In this document: positions 47,807 to 56,509 of the stretch, in pieces
How the letters are laid out: every line of letters starts with the position of its first letter
How positions within the stretch are numbered: position 1 is the first letter of the stretch
Origin: Chitinophagaceae bacterium
Lineage (GTDB): Bacteria; Bacteroidota; Bacteroidia; Chitinophagales; Chitinophagaceae
Assembly: GCA_016710165.1 (NCBI GenBank)
Contig: JADJLJ010000002.1
Location: forward strand, 649,501-713,500
Direction of reading: 5' to 3'
DNA: 64,000 bases
Program-made: the position numbers and the translations under genes
Notes under the pieces: generated by a model
Database searches by the model: none
Seen by the model: only the letters and a program-made list of their open reading frames with translations
What the model was told of the DNA's origin: nothing

Positions 47807-48978
47807 GAGAACATCTCCCTTACCTTATCAAAGAAGGACTTTTCATTTTTCTCCGGCTTGGGCCTGAAGTTTTCAGACAACTGCATTTTCTCCAGCATTT
47901 TCTTTTCTTCATCCGATACGTTCTGGGGCGTCCATACATTCACCTGTATCAACTGGTCGCCTTTTTCATAGCTGTTTACATTGGGAAAGCCTTTTCCTTT
48001 AAGCCTGAATATTTTTCCGCTTTGTGTTCCGGCAGGTATCTTGATCTTGGCCCGGCCATCAATGGTAGGCACTTCCACCTGGGTGCCAAATACCGCATCC
48101 GGTATTGATATATGAAGATCATAGGCCACATTCAGCCCATCCCTGTGAAGTTGTGGATGTGATTCTTCTTCGATAAGAACGATCAGGTCGCCGGGGGCAC
48201 CGCCCCTTTCTCCTGCATTTCCTTTGCCGCTTAAACTAAGCTGCATTCCTTCCTGTACGCCGGCTGGTATGTCAATGGTCACGGTTTCTTCTCCGTAGAT
48301 CCTTCCATCGCCTTTGCAGGCGGTGCATTTATGAGTAACCGTGCTGCCTTCTCCATTGCATGTGGGGCAGGTGGTCACCGTTTGCATTTGACCTAAGAAC
48401 GTATTTTGTACCCGCCTTACCTGGCCGCTTCCGCCACAGGTGCCGCAGGTTTGTACGCTGTTCTTGTCTTTTGCACCACTGCCGTTGCAGGTGTTGCAAA
48501 TCACGTATTTCTTTACCTTGATGGTCTTTTGTGTACCCTTGGCGATCTCTTCAAAATTCAGCTTAAGTTTTACCCTCAGGTTGCTGCCACGCTGGCCGCG
48601 GCTTCTCCCGCCCGAACTTCTCCTGCCACCACCACCTCCACCAAAGAAACTACCGAACGGATTATCATCGCCGAAGATGTCGCCAAACTGGCTGAATATA
48701 TCATCCATGTTCATGCCGCCACCACTGTAACCGCCGCCACCGCCACGGCCCGGGCTGAATGCCTGGTGACCAAAACGGTCATATTGCGCACGTTTATCGG
48801 TATCGCTCAGTACTTCATACGCTTCCGCAGCCTCCTTGAATTTTTCTTCCGCAGCTTTGTCCCCGGGGTTACGGTCAGGATGATATTGCATTGCAACCTT
48901 ACGGTATGCTTTTTTTATCTCGTCCTGGCCTGCACTTTTGGATACACCCAGTATTTCGTAAAAATCTTTCTTCGACAT
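47803..48978 (-). CDS. dnaJ: Chaperone protein DnaJ
   Basis: Co-chaperone that stimulates DnaK ATPase and delivers unfolded proteins. The 391 residues hold a J domain with HPD near 33-35, a glycine-rich linker (near 75-125), four zinc-finger repeats (CNTCNGSG, CGTCGGSG, CPTCNGEG, CTACKGDG at about 155-220) and the substrate-binding C-terminal domains. It is 17 bases behind grpE, in the usual grpE-dnaJ order; dnaK is not in the window. Confidence 0.97.
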   Translation of the reverse strand: MSKKDFYEILGVSKSAGQDEIKKAYRKVAMQYHPDRNPGDKAAEEKFKEAAEAYEVLSDTDKRAQYDRFGHQAFSPGRGGGGGYSGGGMNMDDIFSQFGDIFGDDNPFGSFFGGGGGGRRSSGGRSRGQRGSNLRVKLKLNFEEIAKGTQKTIKVKKYVICNTCNGSGAKDKNSVQTCGTCGGSGQVRRVQNTFLGQMQTVTTCPTCNGEGSTVTHKCTACKGDGRIYGEETVTIDIPAGVQEGMQLSLSGKGNAGERGGAPGDLIVLIEEESHPQLHRDGLNVAYDLHISIPDAVFGTQVEVPTIDGRAKIKIPAGTQSGKIFRLKGKGFPNVNSYEKGDQLIQVNVWTPQNVSDEEKKMLEKMQLSENFRPKPEKNEKSFFDKVREMFS

Positions 48979-48995
48979 GTAAGTTCCCGGTTTAG

Positions 48996-49544
48996 TTATT
49001 TGCCAACCACCACTTTTGCAAAGCGGATTATTTTATCATTGAGGTAATATCCCTTTTCAACTTCATCTACCACTTTGCCTTTCTGTTTTTCAGGTACTTC
49101 TATTTCCGTGATGGCCTCATGTTTCTCCACATCAAAATCGGTGTTTACGGTTTCCATTGCCTTTAACCCTTTTGCCTGGAGGGTATTCCTCAGTTTAGTA
49201 AATACCAGTTGAACCCCTTTTTTATTGTTGATAATATCTTCGCTTTCCTCCAGTTGTTTTTCGGCACGTTCGCAATCATCCAATACTTCCAGCAAGGAGG
49301 AGATCACATCCTTACCCGCCGTTTGTATCATTTCCAGTTTTTCCTTTGCATTGCGGCGTTTAAAATTGTCGAATTCGGCGAAAAGGCGCAGGTATTTATC
49401 CTTCTGTTCCTGCAATTCGGCCTGTAGTTTTTCCATGGCATCCTCTGCCCCTGGGTTGCTTAAATGCGTATTCCCGGGTACATCGGCATCGGCATTAATG
49501 TTCATTTCGTCTTTTTCCGGCGTCATTGTTTCTTTTTCTTCCAT
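48996..49544 (-). CDS. grpE: Nucleotide exchange factor GrpE
   Basis: Releases ADP from DnaK. The 182-residue protein has an acidic disordered N-terminus (about 1-35), a long helix (LQEQKDKYLRLFAEFDNFKRRNAKEK, near 45-70) and the C-terminal beta domain with the HEAITEIEVP signature near 139. A near-consensus box TACCTTCG on the minus strand at 49567-49574 lies 22 bases upstream of the start and may be its -7 element. It is cotranscribed with dnaJ. Confidence 0.96.
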   Translation of the reverse strand: MEEKETMTPEKDEMNINADADVPGNTHLSNPGAEDAMEKLQAELQEQKDKYLRLFAEFDNFKRRNAKEKLEMIQTAGKDVISSLLEVLDDCERAEKQLEESEDIINNKKGVQLVFTKLRNTLQAKGLKAMETVNTDFDVEKHEAITEIEVPEKQKGKVVDEVEKGYYLNDKIIRFAKVVVGK

Positions 49545-49671
49545 ATACGGGATTTAAAATTGGTTGCGAAGGTACAACAGTCAAACATTTTGCCAAGCCC
49601 TGTATTGCGGTCAAATTGACAAAAAAGCATTGAATTACGGCCGATTGCTGCCTACTCTATGACAGGGATGT

Positions 49672-49679
49672 TACCTTTG
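49672..49679 (+). promoter_or_regulatory. -7 promoter box of the rlmI-like gene
   Basis: TACCTTTG, an exact match to TAnnTTTG, ending four bases before the ATG at 49684. This is the same spacing as at mnmE, so this mRNA may also be leaderless. The -33 element is not clear. Confidence 0.55.
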
Positions 49680-49683
49680 CGCC

Positions 49684-50865
49684 ATGAAAGGTATTTTTTT
49701 GAATAAAAACATCAGCCGCCGGGTGGAACTCGGCCATCCCTGGATATTTGCAAACGAGGTAAACCGGGGTAAGGCGCTGGATGCGGCAGCAGCGGCAGGT
49801 GAAATAGTCAATGTATTCACCCATGATAAGAAATTCATCGGAAGGGGGTATATAAACCCAAAATCGCAGATAATGGTGCGCCTGCTCACCCGGGATAAGG
49901 ATGAAATCATAGATGAGGATTTCTTTTTAAACCGGATATTGAAGGCCTGGGAATACCGGCAAAGGATTGGGTATACCGAAAACTGCCGGTTGGTGTTTGG
50001 AGAGGCAGATGACCTGCCCCAGCTCATCATCGACAAATTCAACGATCACTTTGTGATCCAGACCCTGGCCCTGGGAATAGATGTATGGAAGCCGGCTATC
50101 GTTAAGGCCCTTGAAAAAATATTCAGTCCCAAAGGGATCTATGAGCGTAATGATGTACCCGTTCGGGAACTGGAAGGACTGGAACAGCAAAAAGGCTTTT
50201 TATCGGATGCGTTTGATACGAACATACAAATTACAGAGAACGGGATAAGATTTCATGTGGATATTGCCCAGGGACAAAAGACCGGGTTCTTTTTAGACCA
50301 GCAGGACAACCGCCGCGCCATTCAGCATATTGTTAAGGATGCAGATGTACTTGGCGCATTTTGTTACACCGGTTCTTTTGAAATAAGTGCGGCTCATTTT
50401 GGTGCCCGGTCTGTGCTTGGACTGGATATATCTCAATATGCCATTGAGATGTGCAACAAAAATGCTGCATTAAATGCGCTGGACAACATATGCCGGTTTG
50501 AATGTGTGAATGCATTTGATGTACTGAAGGAATGGGCTAAAGAAGGAAAACAATGGGATGTGGTGATGCTGGACCCGCCCTCGTTCACCAAAAGCAGGGC
50601 AAGTATTGATAAGGCCATTGCCGGGTATAAGGAAATAAACCTGCGGGGTATGAAACTGGTGAAGCCGGGAGGTTTCCTGGTCACGTCAAGCTGTACCAAC
50701 CTGGTGCAGCCCAAATTATTCCTGGATACCATACTGCTGGCAGCCCAGGATGCAAAAAGAAGAATAAGGCAGGTGGTTTTTAATACACAGTCGGCAGATC
50801 ATCCCGTGATACCGGGACAGGAAAATACACAGTATCTGAAATTTCTGATCGTACAGGTAATGTAA
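49684..50865 (+). CDS. RlmI-like 23S rRNA (cytosine-C5) methyltransferase
   Basis: A 393-residue class I methyltransferase. It starts with a PUA domain (GIFLNKNISRRVELGHPWIFANEV) and goes on to the EEHD-like middle region. The SAM site is GAFCYTGSFEISAAHFGA near 221-238, and the catalytic-type motif is LDPPSFTKSR near 295-304. This matches RlmI/RlmK-type rRNA methyltransferases that modify C1962 in E. coli 23S rRNA; the exact target here is inferred. Confidence 0.9.
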   Translation: MKGIFLNKNISRRVELGHPWIFANEVNRGKALDAAAAAGEIVNVFTHDKKFIGRGYINPKSQIMVRLLTRDKDEIIDEDFFLNRILKAWEYRQRIGYTENCRLVFGEADDLPQLIIDKFNDHFVIQTLALGIDVWKPAIVKALEKIFSPKGIYERNDVPVRELEGLEQQKGFLSDAFDTNIQITENGIRFHVDIAQGQKTGFFLDQQDNRRAIQHIVKDADVLGAFCYTGSFEISAAHFGARSVLGLDISQYAIEMCNKNAALNALDNICRFECVNAFDVLKEWAKEGKQWDVVMLDPPSFTKSRASIDKAIAGYKEINLRGMKLVKPGGFLVTSSCTNLVQPKLFLDTILLAAQDAKRRIRQVVFNTQSADHPVIPGQENTQYLKFLIVQVM

Positions 50866-50879
50866 AAGGAGAGGGCTGT

Positions 50880-51248
50880 TTACTTGACCACCTGGAACTT
50901 TCCGGAATCAATGATCTTTCCGCTCTTGTCCCTTAGCTGGTAAATGTAGATGCCACGGTAAAAATCATCCAGGGGTAAAGTGATCTTTGGAGAAACCTTA
51001 CTCACTTCGTTCACTTTTTTGCCCATGAAATTATATATCTGCAGGGAATACGACTTATCATAGCCATACTGGAAATCGAAATTGATCACCGTGGTGGCGG
51101 GAATTGGATACGGTTTTAACAACTTTGCAACCGGGTCACCGGGGCCAGAAGGCTTGTTTTGAGCGAAAGAAGTAAAATTTAATCCAATAAGTAAAATTGA
51201 TATGTAAACAATTTTCTTCAACAAAGTAAAAATAGTAAAATCTTTCAA
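50880..51248 (-). CDS. Minimal T9SS sorting-domain protein
   Basis: About 122 residues if started at the TTG at 51248, or 113 if started at the TTG at 51221, which gives a cleaner signal peptide (KKIVYISILLIGLNFTSFAQ). After about 17 linker residues the rest is a type A T9SS C-terminal domain: YPIPATTVINFDF, YSLQIYNFMGKKV, GIYIYQLRD, FQVVK. There is no room for another domain, so the protein is little more than a signal peptide plus export signal. It lies alone and converges on the methyltransferase gene. Confidence 0.8.
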   Translation of the reverse strand: MKDFTIFTLLKKIVYISILLIGLNFTSFAQNKPSGPGDPVAKLLKPYPIPATTVINFDFQYGYDKSYSLQIYNFMGKKVNEVSKVSPKITLPLDDFYRGIYIYQLRDKSGKIIDSGKFQVVK

Positions 51249-51349
51249 ATAACCAATACCTCAAAAAAAGGTATTTACACCTAAATTATGTTAAAAACAG
51301 CTCAAAATGCGCTGCCTTATATTAAAACGGTAAATAATTCAAATTATTA

Positions 51350-51820
51350 TCAATCAAGGCTGTCCAGGACCTGGTTTATAGTATTAAAATCGGGTATATC
51401 ACCTGCATTTTCCAGCACTTCAGCGTAGCGTATGATACCAGCCTTATCAATTACAAAGGCCGACCGTTTGCTTACTCCCTTCATACCGAGTATCCATTCA
51501 TTATACAAACTTCCATAAAGTGCAGAAACTTCTTTATTGAAATCACTCAGCAGGGGGAAATCATAATGCTGGTCCTCTTTATACTTTTTCAGGGTAAAAA
51601 CGGAATCTACGGAGATCCCGATCACCTGCGCATTTGCATTGCTGTAACGGCTTATATCATCCCTTACGGCGCATAATTCTTTTGTACAGGTACTGGTAAA
51701 TGCCTGGGGGAAGAACAGAAGGAGTACATTCTTTCCTTTAAGGCCCGATAAACTTACTTTGTTTTTTCCGGTATCAAATAAAGTAAAATCAGGGGCGGGT
51801 TTTCCGGGTTCAATTGCCAT
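51350..51820 (-). CDS. Peroxiredoxin (AhpC/TSA, Bcp-like)
   Basis: A 156-residue thiol peroxidase that reduces peroxides. The thioredoxin-fold core begins GKPAPDFTLFDTGKNKVSL, and the active-site motif is FTSTCTKELCAVRDD near residues 38-52. The peroxidatic cysteine is the first of the pair; a second cysteine lies five residues later, as in Bcp/PrxQ-type enzymes. Divergent from the aquaporin gene, with a 109-base shared upstream region. Confidence 0.93.
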   Translation of the reverse strand: MAIEPGKPAPDFTLFDTGKNKVSLSGLKGKNVLLLFFPQAFTSTCTKELCAVRDDISRYSNANAQVIGISVDSVFTLKKYKEDQHYDFPLLSDFNKEVSALYGSLYNEWILGMKGVSKRSAFVIDKAGIIRYAEVLENAGDIPDFNTINQVLDSLD

Positions 51821-51929
51821 GGCTGATGTTTTTACTGTAAAATAAGTTCTTGTGTAAAACTTGTTAACAGCTATTGAACGCTTTTGGTTTAATTAGCAGG
51901 CAGATATTTATAACCAAAACAAATCAACT

Positions 51930-52538
51930 ATGAACAAGTACATAACGGAGTTAATCGGCGCCTTCTTCCTGGTAATGGGGGCGATATTGGGTGGCGCTGT
52001 AGGGGCATCATTGGCATTGATGATAATGGTGTATGCAGGGGGTCATGTATCGGGGGGCCATTACAATCCGGCAGTTACATTATCCGTATGGATGAGGGGG
52101 AAAATTGAAATGAAGGATGCGGTCATGTACTGGATATTTCAGTTTGCGGGAGCTTTGATTGCCGCTTTAATAGTGATGTATGTTTTTTCAAATGAAGGAA
52201 GTGGCGAATGCAGGGCAACCGAAGGATGGGGTACAAAAGCCATTATAGCAGAAATGCTGGGAACATTTGCGTTAGCGTATGTTGTACTGAATGTGGCTAC
52301 GGCCAGGGGAACCAGCGGGAACAGCTTTTATGGGATCGCCATTGGCGGAACCGTATTGGCAATGGCTACTGCCGTAGGTAGTTTTTCGGGCGGGGCTTTT
52401 AACCCGGCCGTAGCAATAGGGTTATGCATGCAACACAGCTTTTGCTGGGATCATAGTTGGGTGTATTTTGTTGGTGACCTCGGTGGTGGCGCTTTGGCAG
52501 CCATTGCTTTCAGCTTTATCAATCCCGACGATAAATAG
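51930..52538 (+). CDS. Aquaporin/MIP-family channel
   Basis: A 202-residue membrane channel with six hydrophobic helices and both NPA motifs: SGGHYNPAVTLS near residues 41-52 and GGAFNPAVAIG near 155-165. The short length and a small residue pattern near the second NPA suit water or small neutral solutes; aquaporin versus glycerol facilitator cannot be settled. It is followed by a terminator. Confidence 0.93.
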   Translation: MNKYITELIGAFFLVMGAILGGAVGASLALMIMVYAGGHVSGGHYNPAVTLSVWMRGKIEMKDAVMYWIFQFAGALIAALIVMYVFSNEGSGECRATEGWGTKAIIAEMLGTFALAYVVLNVATARGTSGNSFYGIAIGGTVLAMATAVGSFSGGAFNPAVAIGLCMQHSFCWDHSWVYFVGDLGGGALAAIAFSFINPDDK

Positions 52539-52560
52539 CATTACTGTCGGTCAAAAAGTA

Positions 52561-52588
52561 AAAACCCCTCTGGAAAGAAGGGTTTTTT
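52561..52588 (+). terminator. Terminator of the aquaporin gene
   Basis: AAAACCC at 52561-52567 pairs with GGGTTTT at 52580-52586, and a run of six Ts ends the stem. It lies 22 bases after the stop codon. Confidence 0.8.
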
Positions 52589-52938
52589 GTTATCCAAACA
52601 ATCCATAAAAACAAAAAATCTTTAGTTTGTTAGCACACGATCTTTGAGATCTGGATTGATTATTTGGAAAGAATGCATATGAATACAACTGCCCGGAACC
52701 GGTCAGTTAACAGTAAAAAATGATTTGAGGAGTTTGATACAACCGGAGGCTTTCATCAAAAATGGCCTGCCCTTAACAGGGGTATTTTGTTGTGTATTCA
52801 TAGGATTGGGTTTGTAAGCACTGTGATTTTATTCTCAGTTCCTATATAAACGCTGTTTTTTGTTTTTTATTGCTACATACTGACTATCAGTCATATTGCT
52901 GTTTTTTTGATTGCAGAATTCCTGTAATTGATAAAAAA
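52589..52938. other. Intergenic region without a clear gene
   Basis: About 350 bases between two terminators. No tRNA or family-recognisable frame was seen. A 32-codon minus-strand frame (52703-52801, starting MNTQQNTPVKG) is present but unsupported by a promoter. Its length and the lack of known homologues leave it as a possibility only. Confidence 0.5.
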
Positions 52939-52964
52939 ATCCCTGCATTGGAAGATGCAGGGAT
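52939..52964 (-). terminator. Terminator of the DUF1573 genes
   Basis: ATCCCTGCAT at 52939-52948 and ATGCAGGGAT at 52955-52964 form a perfect 10-bp stem with a 6-base loop. On the minus strand it is followed by a run of Ts, so it ends transcription of the two DUF1573 genes. Confidence 0.88.
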
Positions 52965-52987
52965 CCTGGAATGAAGTGAACTGTATG

Positions 52988-53488
52988 TTAGTTGTTACTC
53001 TTTGATAAGGAATTTTTAGCAGCCGGTTTGCCCGATTTTACCGGTGGAGCAGGGGTTTCGTTTTTCTTTTTTGCTTCATTGGTCTCCGCAAGCCATTTGT
53101 CATAGTCTTCAGTACTTAAAACGTCGCCGGTGATGGTAATGCTTTTTGATTCATCAATGCCGGCAAACTTAACGGTCAGGTGTTTGTCGAAATGATTTAA
53201 AGCCGCAGCATTGTAAGTGGCTGAGATCGTTCCGGTTTTGCCAGGGGCAATAGGAGATTTTGTATAGTCACCAATGGTACAACCGCATGTTGGGCTGGCC
53301 TGTTCAATGATCAATGGTTCTGTGCCGATGTTTGTAACAACGAACGTGGCAGTAGTAGGCATACCCTGTTTGATCTTACCCAGGTCAATGGTCTCAGAAG
53401 TGAATTTGGCTACATCAGCGGCCTTTTTTTGTGCAAACAAAAATGAACTGAAGGCAAAAGCGACTGCCAGGGATAATAATTTCTTCAT
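52988..53488 (-). CDS. DUF1573 exported protein (copy 2)
   Basis: A 166-residue exported protein (signal MKKLLSLAVAFAFSSFLFAQ). The DUF1573 domain, an immunoglobulin-like fold, spans about residues 30-115 and contains the family core EQASPTCGCTIGDYTKSPIAPG. The C-terminal 50 residues are low-complexity and rich in K, E, P and N. Its function is unknown. It lies 21 bases behind a second DUF1573 gene and appears to be a tandem duplicate. Confidence 0.88.
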   Translation of the reverse strand: MKKLLSLAVAFAFSSFLFAQKKAADVAKFTSETIDLGKIKQGMPTTATFVVTNIGTEPLIIEQASPTCGCTIGDYTKSPIAPGKTGTISATYNAAALNHFDKHLTVKFAGIDESKSITITGDVLSTEDYDKWLAETNEAKKKNETPAPPVKSGKPAAKNSLSKSNN

Positions 53489-53509
53489 GGTTATTAAATT
53501 TTTAAGTGT

Positions 53510-53998
53510 TTAATTTTTTAGATCGTTCAGGCCTTTATTTTCCGGGGCAGAACTTCCGGGTGTTTTCCAAACCTCTCCTTTGATCGTGATCTGTTTGGAC
53601 TGGTTCTCGTTATAAGAAACCGTAATGAACTTGGTGAAGGGGCCTTCTGCAGCGGCATTATATCCAACGGTGATCTTGGTTGATCCGCCCGGGGCGATCA
53701 CCTTGTCTTTTTCCCATTCAGGGGTGGTGCATCCGCAACTTGCATGAACATTACTGATCTTCAGTTCTGCATTGCTTTTGTTGAATACTTCAAAAATATG
53801 GGTAACGGGTTTTCCCTGCGGTATTTTACCAAAATCGTATTCGGTCTCTTTTAAAACCAACAGGTTATCGGCCTGTGCAATGCTGCCGGCATCCGTTGAA
53901 ACAACCACTGGTTTTGCCGGGGCTGCTGTGGATAATTGCTGTGCATGAACTGCAGAAAAGCAGGCTACTGCTGCAATAAGTGTAAATATTTTTTTCAT
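53510..53998 (-). CDS. DUF1573 exported protein (copy 1)
   Basis: About 162 residues from the ATG at 53998, which starts the signal peptide (MKKIFTLIAAVACFSAVHAQ); the frame is open to 54025. The DUF1573 core is NVHASCGCTTPEWEKDKVIAPGGS near residues 85-108, with the conserved CGCT. It shares domain layout with its neighbour. It diverges from the E1 gene, with about 130 bases between the starts. Confidence 0.88.
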   Translation of the reverse strand: MKKIFTLIAAVACFSAVHAQQLSTAAPAKPVVVSTDAGSIAQADNLLVLKETEYDFGKIPQGKPVTHIFEVFNKSNAELKISNVHASCGCTTPEWEKDKVIAPGGSTKITVGYNAAAEGPFTKFITVSYNENQSKQITIKGEVWKTPGSSAPENKGLNDLKN

Positions 53999-54101
53999 GT
54001 CGTTTTTTTTAAATAACATTCTCAAAGATACTAAAACGGATACAACGCCCCCAAATTGTCACCCTGTTAGGAGATTTTTAACAAAGCTCCCCTTTAATTT
54101 A

Positions 54102-54109
54102 TATTTTTG
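54102..54109 (+). promoter_or_regulatory. -7 promoter box of the E1 gene
   Basis: TATTTTTG, exact TAnnTTTG match, 17 bases before the ATG at 54127. No convincing -33 TTG was seen at 17-23 bases upstream. Confidence 0.5.
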
Positions 54110-54126
54110 CCTTACATTAAAAGGCT

Positions 54127-56508
54127 ATGGATACAACCAATAATAACGAGGCTGCTTTAGCGGAAAAACTGAGTTTCGACAACTTCAGGAATGAAGTACT
54201 GAAAGACTACCGGGTTGCCTGTGAGAGCAGGGAAACCAGCCTGTTGGGAAGAAAGGAAGTGCTGACCGGCAAGGCCAAATTCGGGATCTTCGGCGACGGG
54301 AAGGAAGTGGCCCAGGTTGCCATGGCCAAATTCTTCCGGCCGGGCGATTTCCGGGCTGGTTATTACCGTGACCAGACCTTTATGTTTGCAAGCGGTCTTG
54401 CCACGATCGAACAGTTTTTTTCCCAGTTATATGCAGACCCGGATGTTGCCAATGACCCCTTTAGTGCAGGCCGGCAGATGAATGCACACTTCGCCACAAA
54501 GATGGTTGATGAGAACGGCGATTGGCTTAACCTGGCTGACCGAAAGAATGTGAGCAGCGATATTGCACCTACTGCCGGCCAGATGCCCCGTGCATTGGGT
54601 CTAGCCTTTGCTTCAAAAGCATTCCGTACTATCAAGGAAATCCATTCATTGAATAACCTGAGCAATAACGGGAACGAAGTTTGCTTCTGCACCATCGGCG
54701 ATGCTTCAACCAGTGAGGGGCATTTTTGGGAAACGATCAATGCAGCCGGTGTGCTGCAGGTTCCCCTGGCTGTTTTTGTATGGGATGACGGTTATGGCAT
54801 TTCTGTTCCAAAAAAATACCAGACCACCAAAGCCTCCATCTCGGATGCCTTAAAAGGATTTCAGAAAAAAGAAGGAACCAATGGGGTGGATATTTATAAA
54901 CTGAAAGGCTGGGATTATGCCGGTATGTGTGAGATCCTGGAACCGGCCATCCAGAAGATACGGAATACACATACGCCAGCCATTTTTCATGTAGAAGAGA
55001 TCACCCAGCCACAGGGGCACTCAACGTCCGGAAGCCACGAAAGGTATAAAACACCCGGGCGTCTCGAATGGGAAAAGGAATGGGACGGACTGAAACAAAT
55101 GAGGGAATGGATCCTGGCCAATGCACTGGCAGAACCAGAAGAACTGAATAATATTGAAGAGAATGCCAAACAATTTGCAAGAGAAAGCAAAGGGAAGGCA
55201 TGGGAAAAGTATATCATTCCTGTAAAACAAATGGTAGACCGTGCAATTGAAACAATGCGACCCCTGGAACAGGTCTATCCATCTGTAAAACAGGTTGCTG
55301 ATGAACTGGCTGCACTGCGGGAACCCATGCGCAGGGATATAATGAGGTCCCTGGCAACCGTTCTTGACCTGGCGGAAGGTAGTTCTTCTGCCCGGGAAGT
55401 AAAACAGCTTTATGGATCCTTCAAAACGGAGAATGCCGGTCTTTATAACAGTTACCTCTACAACGGGGGCCCCCGGTCTGCATTAAAGGTACCGGCCATC
55501 GATCCTTATTATACCGATAACGCTCCTTTGGTGAACGGCTATGAAGTGCTGAACAGGTATTTTGATGAGCTGTTTGCAACCAACAATAAAGTGATCGCTT
55601 TTGGGGAAGACCTGGGCCATATCGGCGATGTGAACCAGGGATTCAGTGGTTTGCAGGAAAAGTATGGCACAGAAAGGATCTTCGATACCGGCATACGGGA
55701 GCTTACCATCATGGGGCAGGGCATTGGTTTATCATTAAGAGGTTTAAGGCCCATTGCCGAGATCCAGTACCTCGATTATTTACTCTACGGGTTACAACCG
55801 CTCAGCGATGATGTTTGTACAACCCATTTCCGCACAGCCGGCCAGCAGAGTTGTCCCCTGATAGTACGGACAAGGGGGCACAGGCTTGAGGGTATCTGGC
55901 ACAGCGGTTCGCCCATGGGGATGATCATAAATGCACTCCGGGGCATGTATGTTTGTGTGCCCCGTAATATGGTTCAGGCTGCCGGTATGTATAATACACT
56001 GTTGCAAAGTAATGATCCGGGCCTGGTGATCGAATGCCTGAACGGCTACCGGTTAAAAGAAAAACTGCCTTCCAATCTGATGACCTATACCGTACCGCTT
56101 GGTGTGCCTGAAATAATAAAAGAAGGAACAGATATAACCCTGGTAAGCTATGGTTCCACGTTACGTATTGTATCGGAAGCAGCAGACACCCTGGATAAAA
56201 TGGGCATTAGCTGTGAAGTGGTTGATGTGCAGACCTTATTGCCATTCGATATCAATCATGCCATTGTTGGGTCGCTTAAAAAAACAAACCGCATTGTTTT
56301 TATTGATGAAGACGTGCCTGGTGGGGCAGCGGCCTATATGTTCAATAAAGTGATGGAAGAACAGGGAGGCTACAAATTCCTGGATGTTTCACCAAGAACA
56401 ATCACTGCAAAAGCACACCGGCCTTCCTATGGCAGTGACGGGGATTATTTCAGCAAGCCCAATACGGAAGACATCATTGCAGTGATCAAAGAAATGATGG
56501 CTGAATAA
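54127..56508 (+). CDS. Fused alpha/beta E1 component of a 2-oxoacid dehydrogenase (branched-chain type)
   Basis: A 793-residue TPP enzyme that decarboxylates a 2-oxoacid and passes the acyl group to the lipoyl E2. The alpha half (about 1-400) has the TPP/magnesium motif GDASTSEGHFWETINAAGVLQ near 198-218. The beta half starts near 455 with YEVLNRYFDELFATNNKVIAFGEDLG and ends in the transketolase C-terminal domain (DVQTLLPFD). The single-chain layout is common in Bacteroidota. Branched-chain specificity is inferred from general resemblance. No E2 or E3 gene is adjacent. It is followed after one base by the PhzF-like gene. Confidence 0.9.
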   Translation: MDTTNNNEAALAEKLSFDNFRNEVLKDYRVACESRETSLLGRKEVLTGKAKFGIFGDGKEVAQVAMAKFFRPGDFRAGYYRDQTFMFASGLATIEQFFSQLYADPDVANDPFSAGRQMNAHFATKMVDENGDWLNLADRKNVSSDIAPTAGQMPRALGLAFASKAFRTIKEIHSLNNLSNNGNEVCFCTIGDASTSEGHFWETINAAGVLQVPLAVFVWDDGYGISVPKKYQTTKASISDALKGFQKKEGTNGVDIYKLKGWDYAGMCEILEPAIQKIRNTHTPAIFHVEEITQPQGHSTSGSHERYKTPGRLEWEKEWDGLKQMREWILANALAEPEELNNIEENAKQFARESKGKAWEKYIIPVKQMVDRAIETMRPLEQVYPSVKQVADELAALREPMRRDIMRSLATVLDLAEGSSSAREVKQLYGSFKTENAGLYNSYLYNGGPRSALKVPAIDPYYTDNAPLVNGYEVLNRYFDELFATNNKVIAFGEDLGHIGDVNQGFSGLQEKYGTERIFDTGIRELTIMGQGIGLSLRGLRPIAEIQYLDYLLYGLQPLSDDVCTTHFRTAGQQSCPLIVRTRGHRLEGIWHSGSPMGMIINALRGMYVCVPRNMVQAAGMYNTLLQSNDPGLVIECLNGYRLKEKLPSNLMTYTVPLGVPEIIKEGTDITLVSYGSTLRIVSEAADTLDKMGISCEVVDVQTLLPFDINHAIVGSLKKTNRIVFIDEDVPGGAAAYMFNKVMEEQGGYKFLDVSPRTITAKAHRPSYGSDGDYFSKPNTEDIIAVIKEMMAE

Positions 56509-56509
56509 A

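Noticed and set aside
48406..49047. Long plus-strand frame antisense to dnaJ
   Set aside because: It mirrors the glycine- and cysteine-rich dnaJ coding sequence, has no recognisable domain, and dnaJ on the other strand is unmistakable.
51855..51866. TTGTGTAAAACT between peroxiredoxin and aquaporin as an operator
   Set aside because: A single half-site without an inverted partner, and the neighbours have no link to sugar use.
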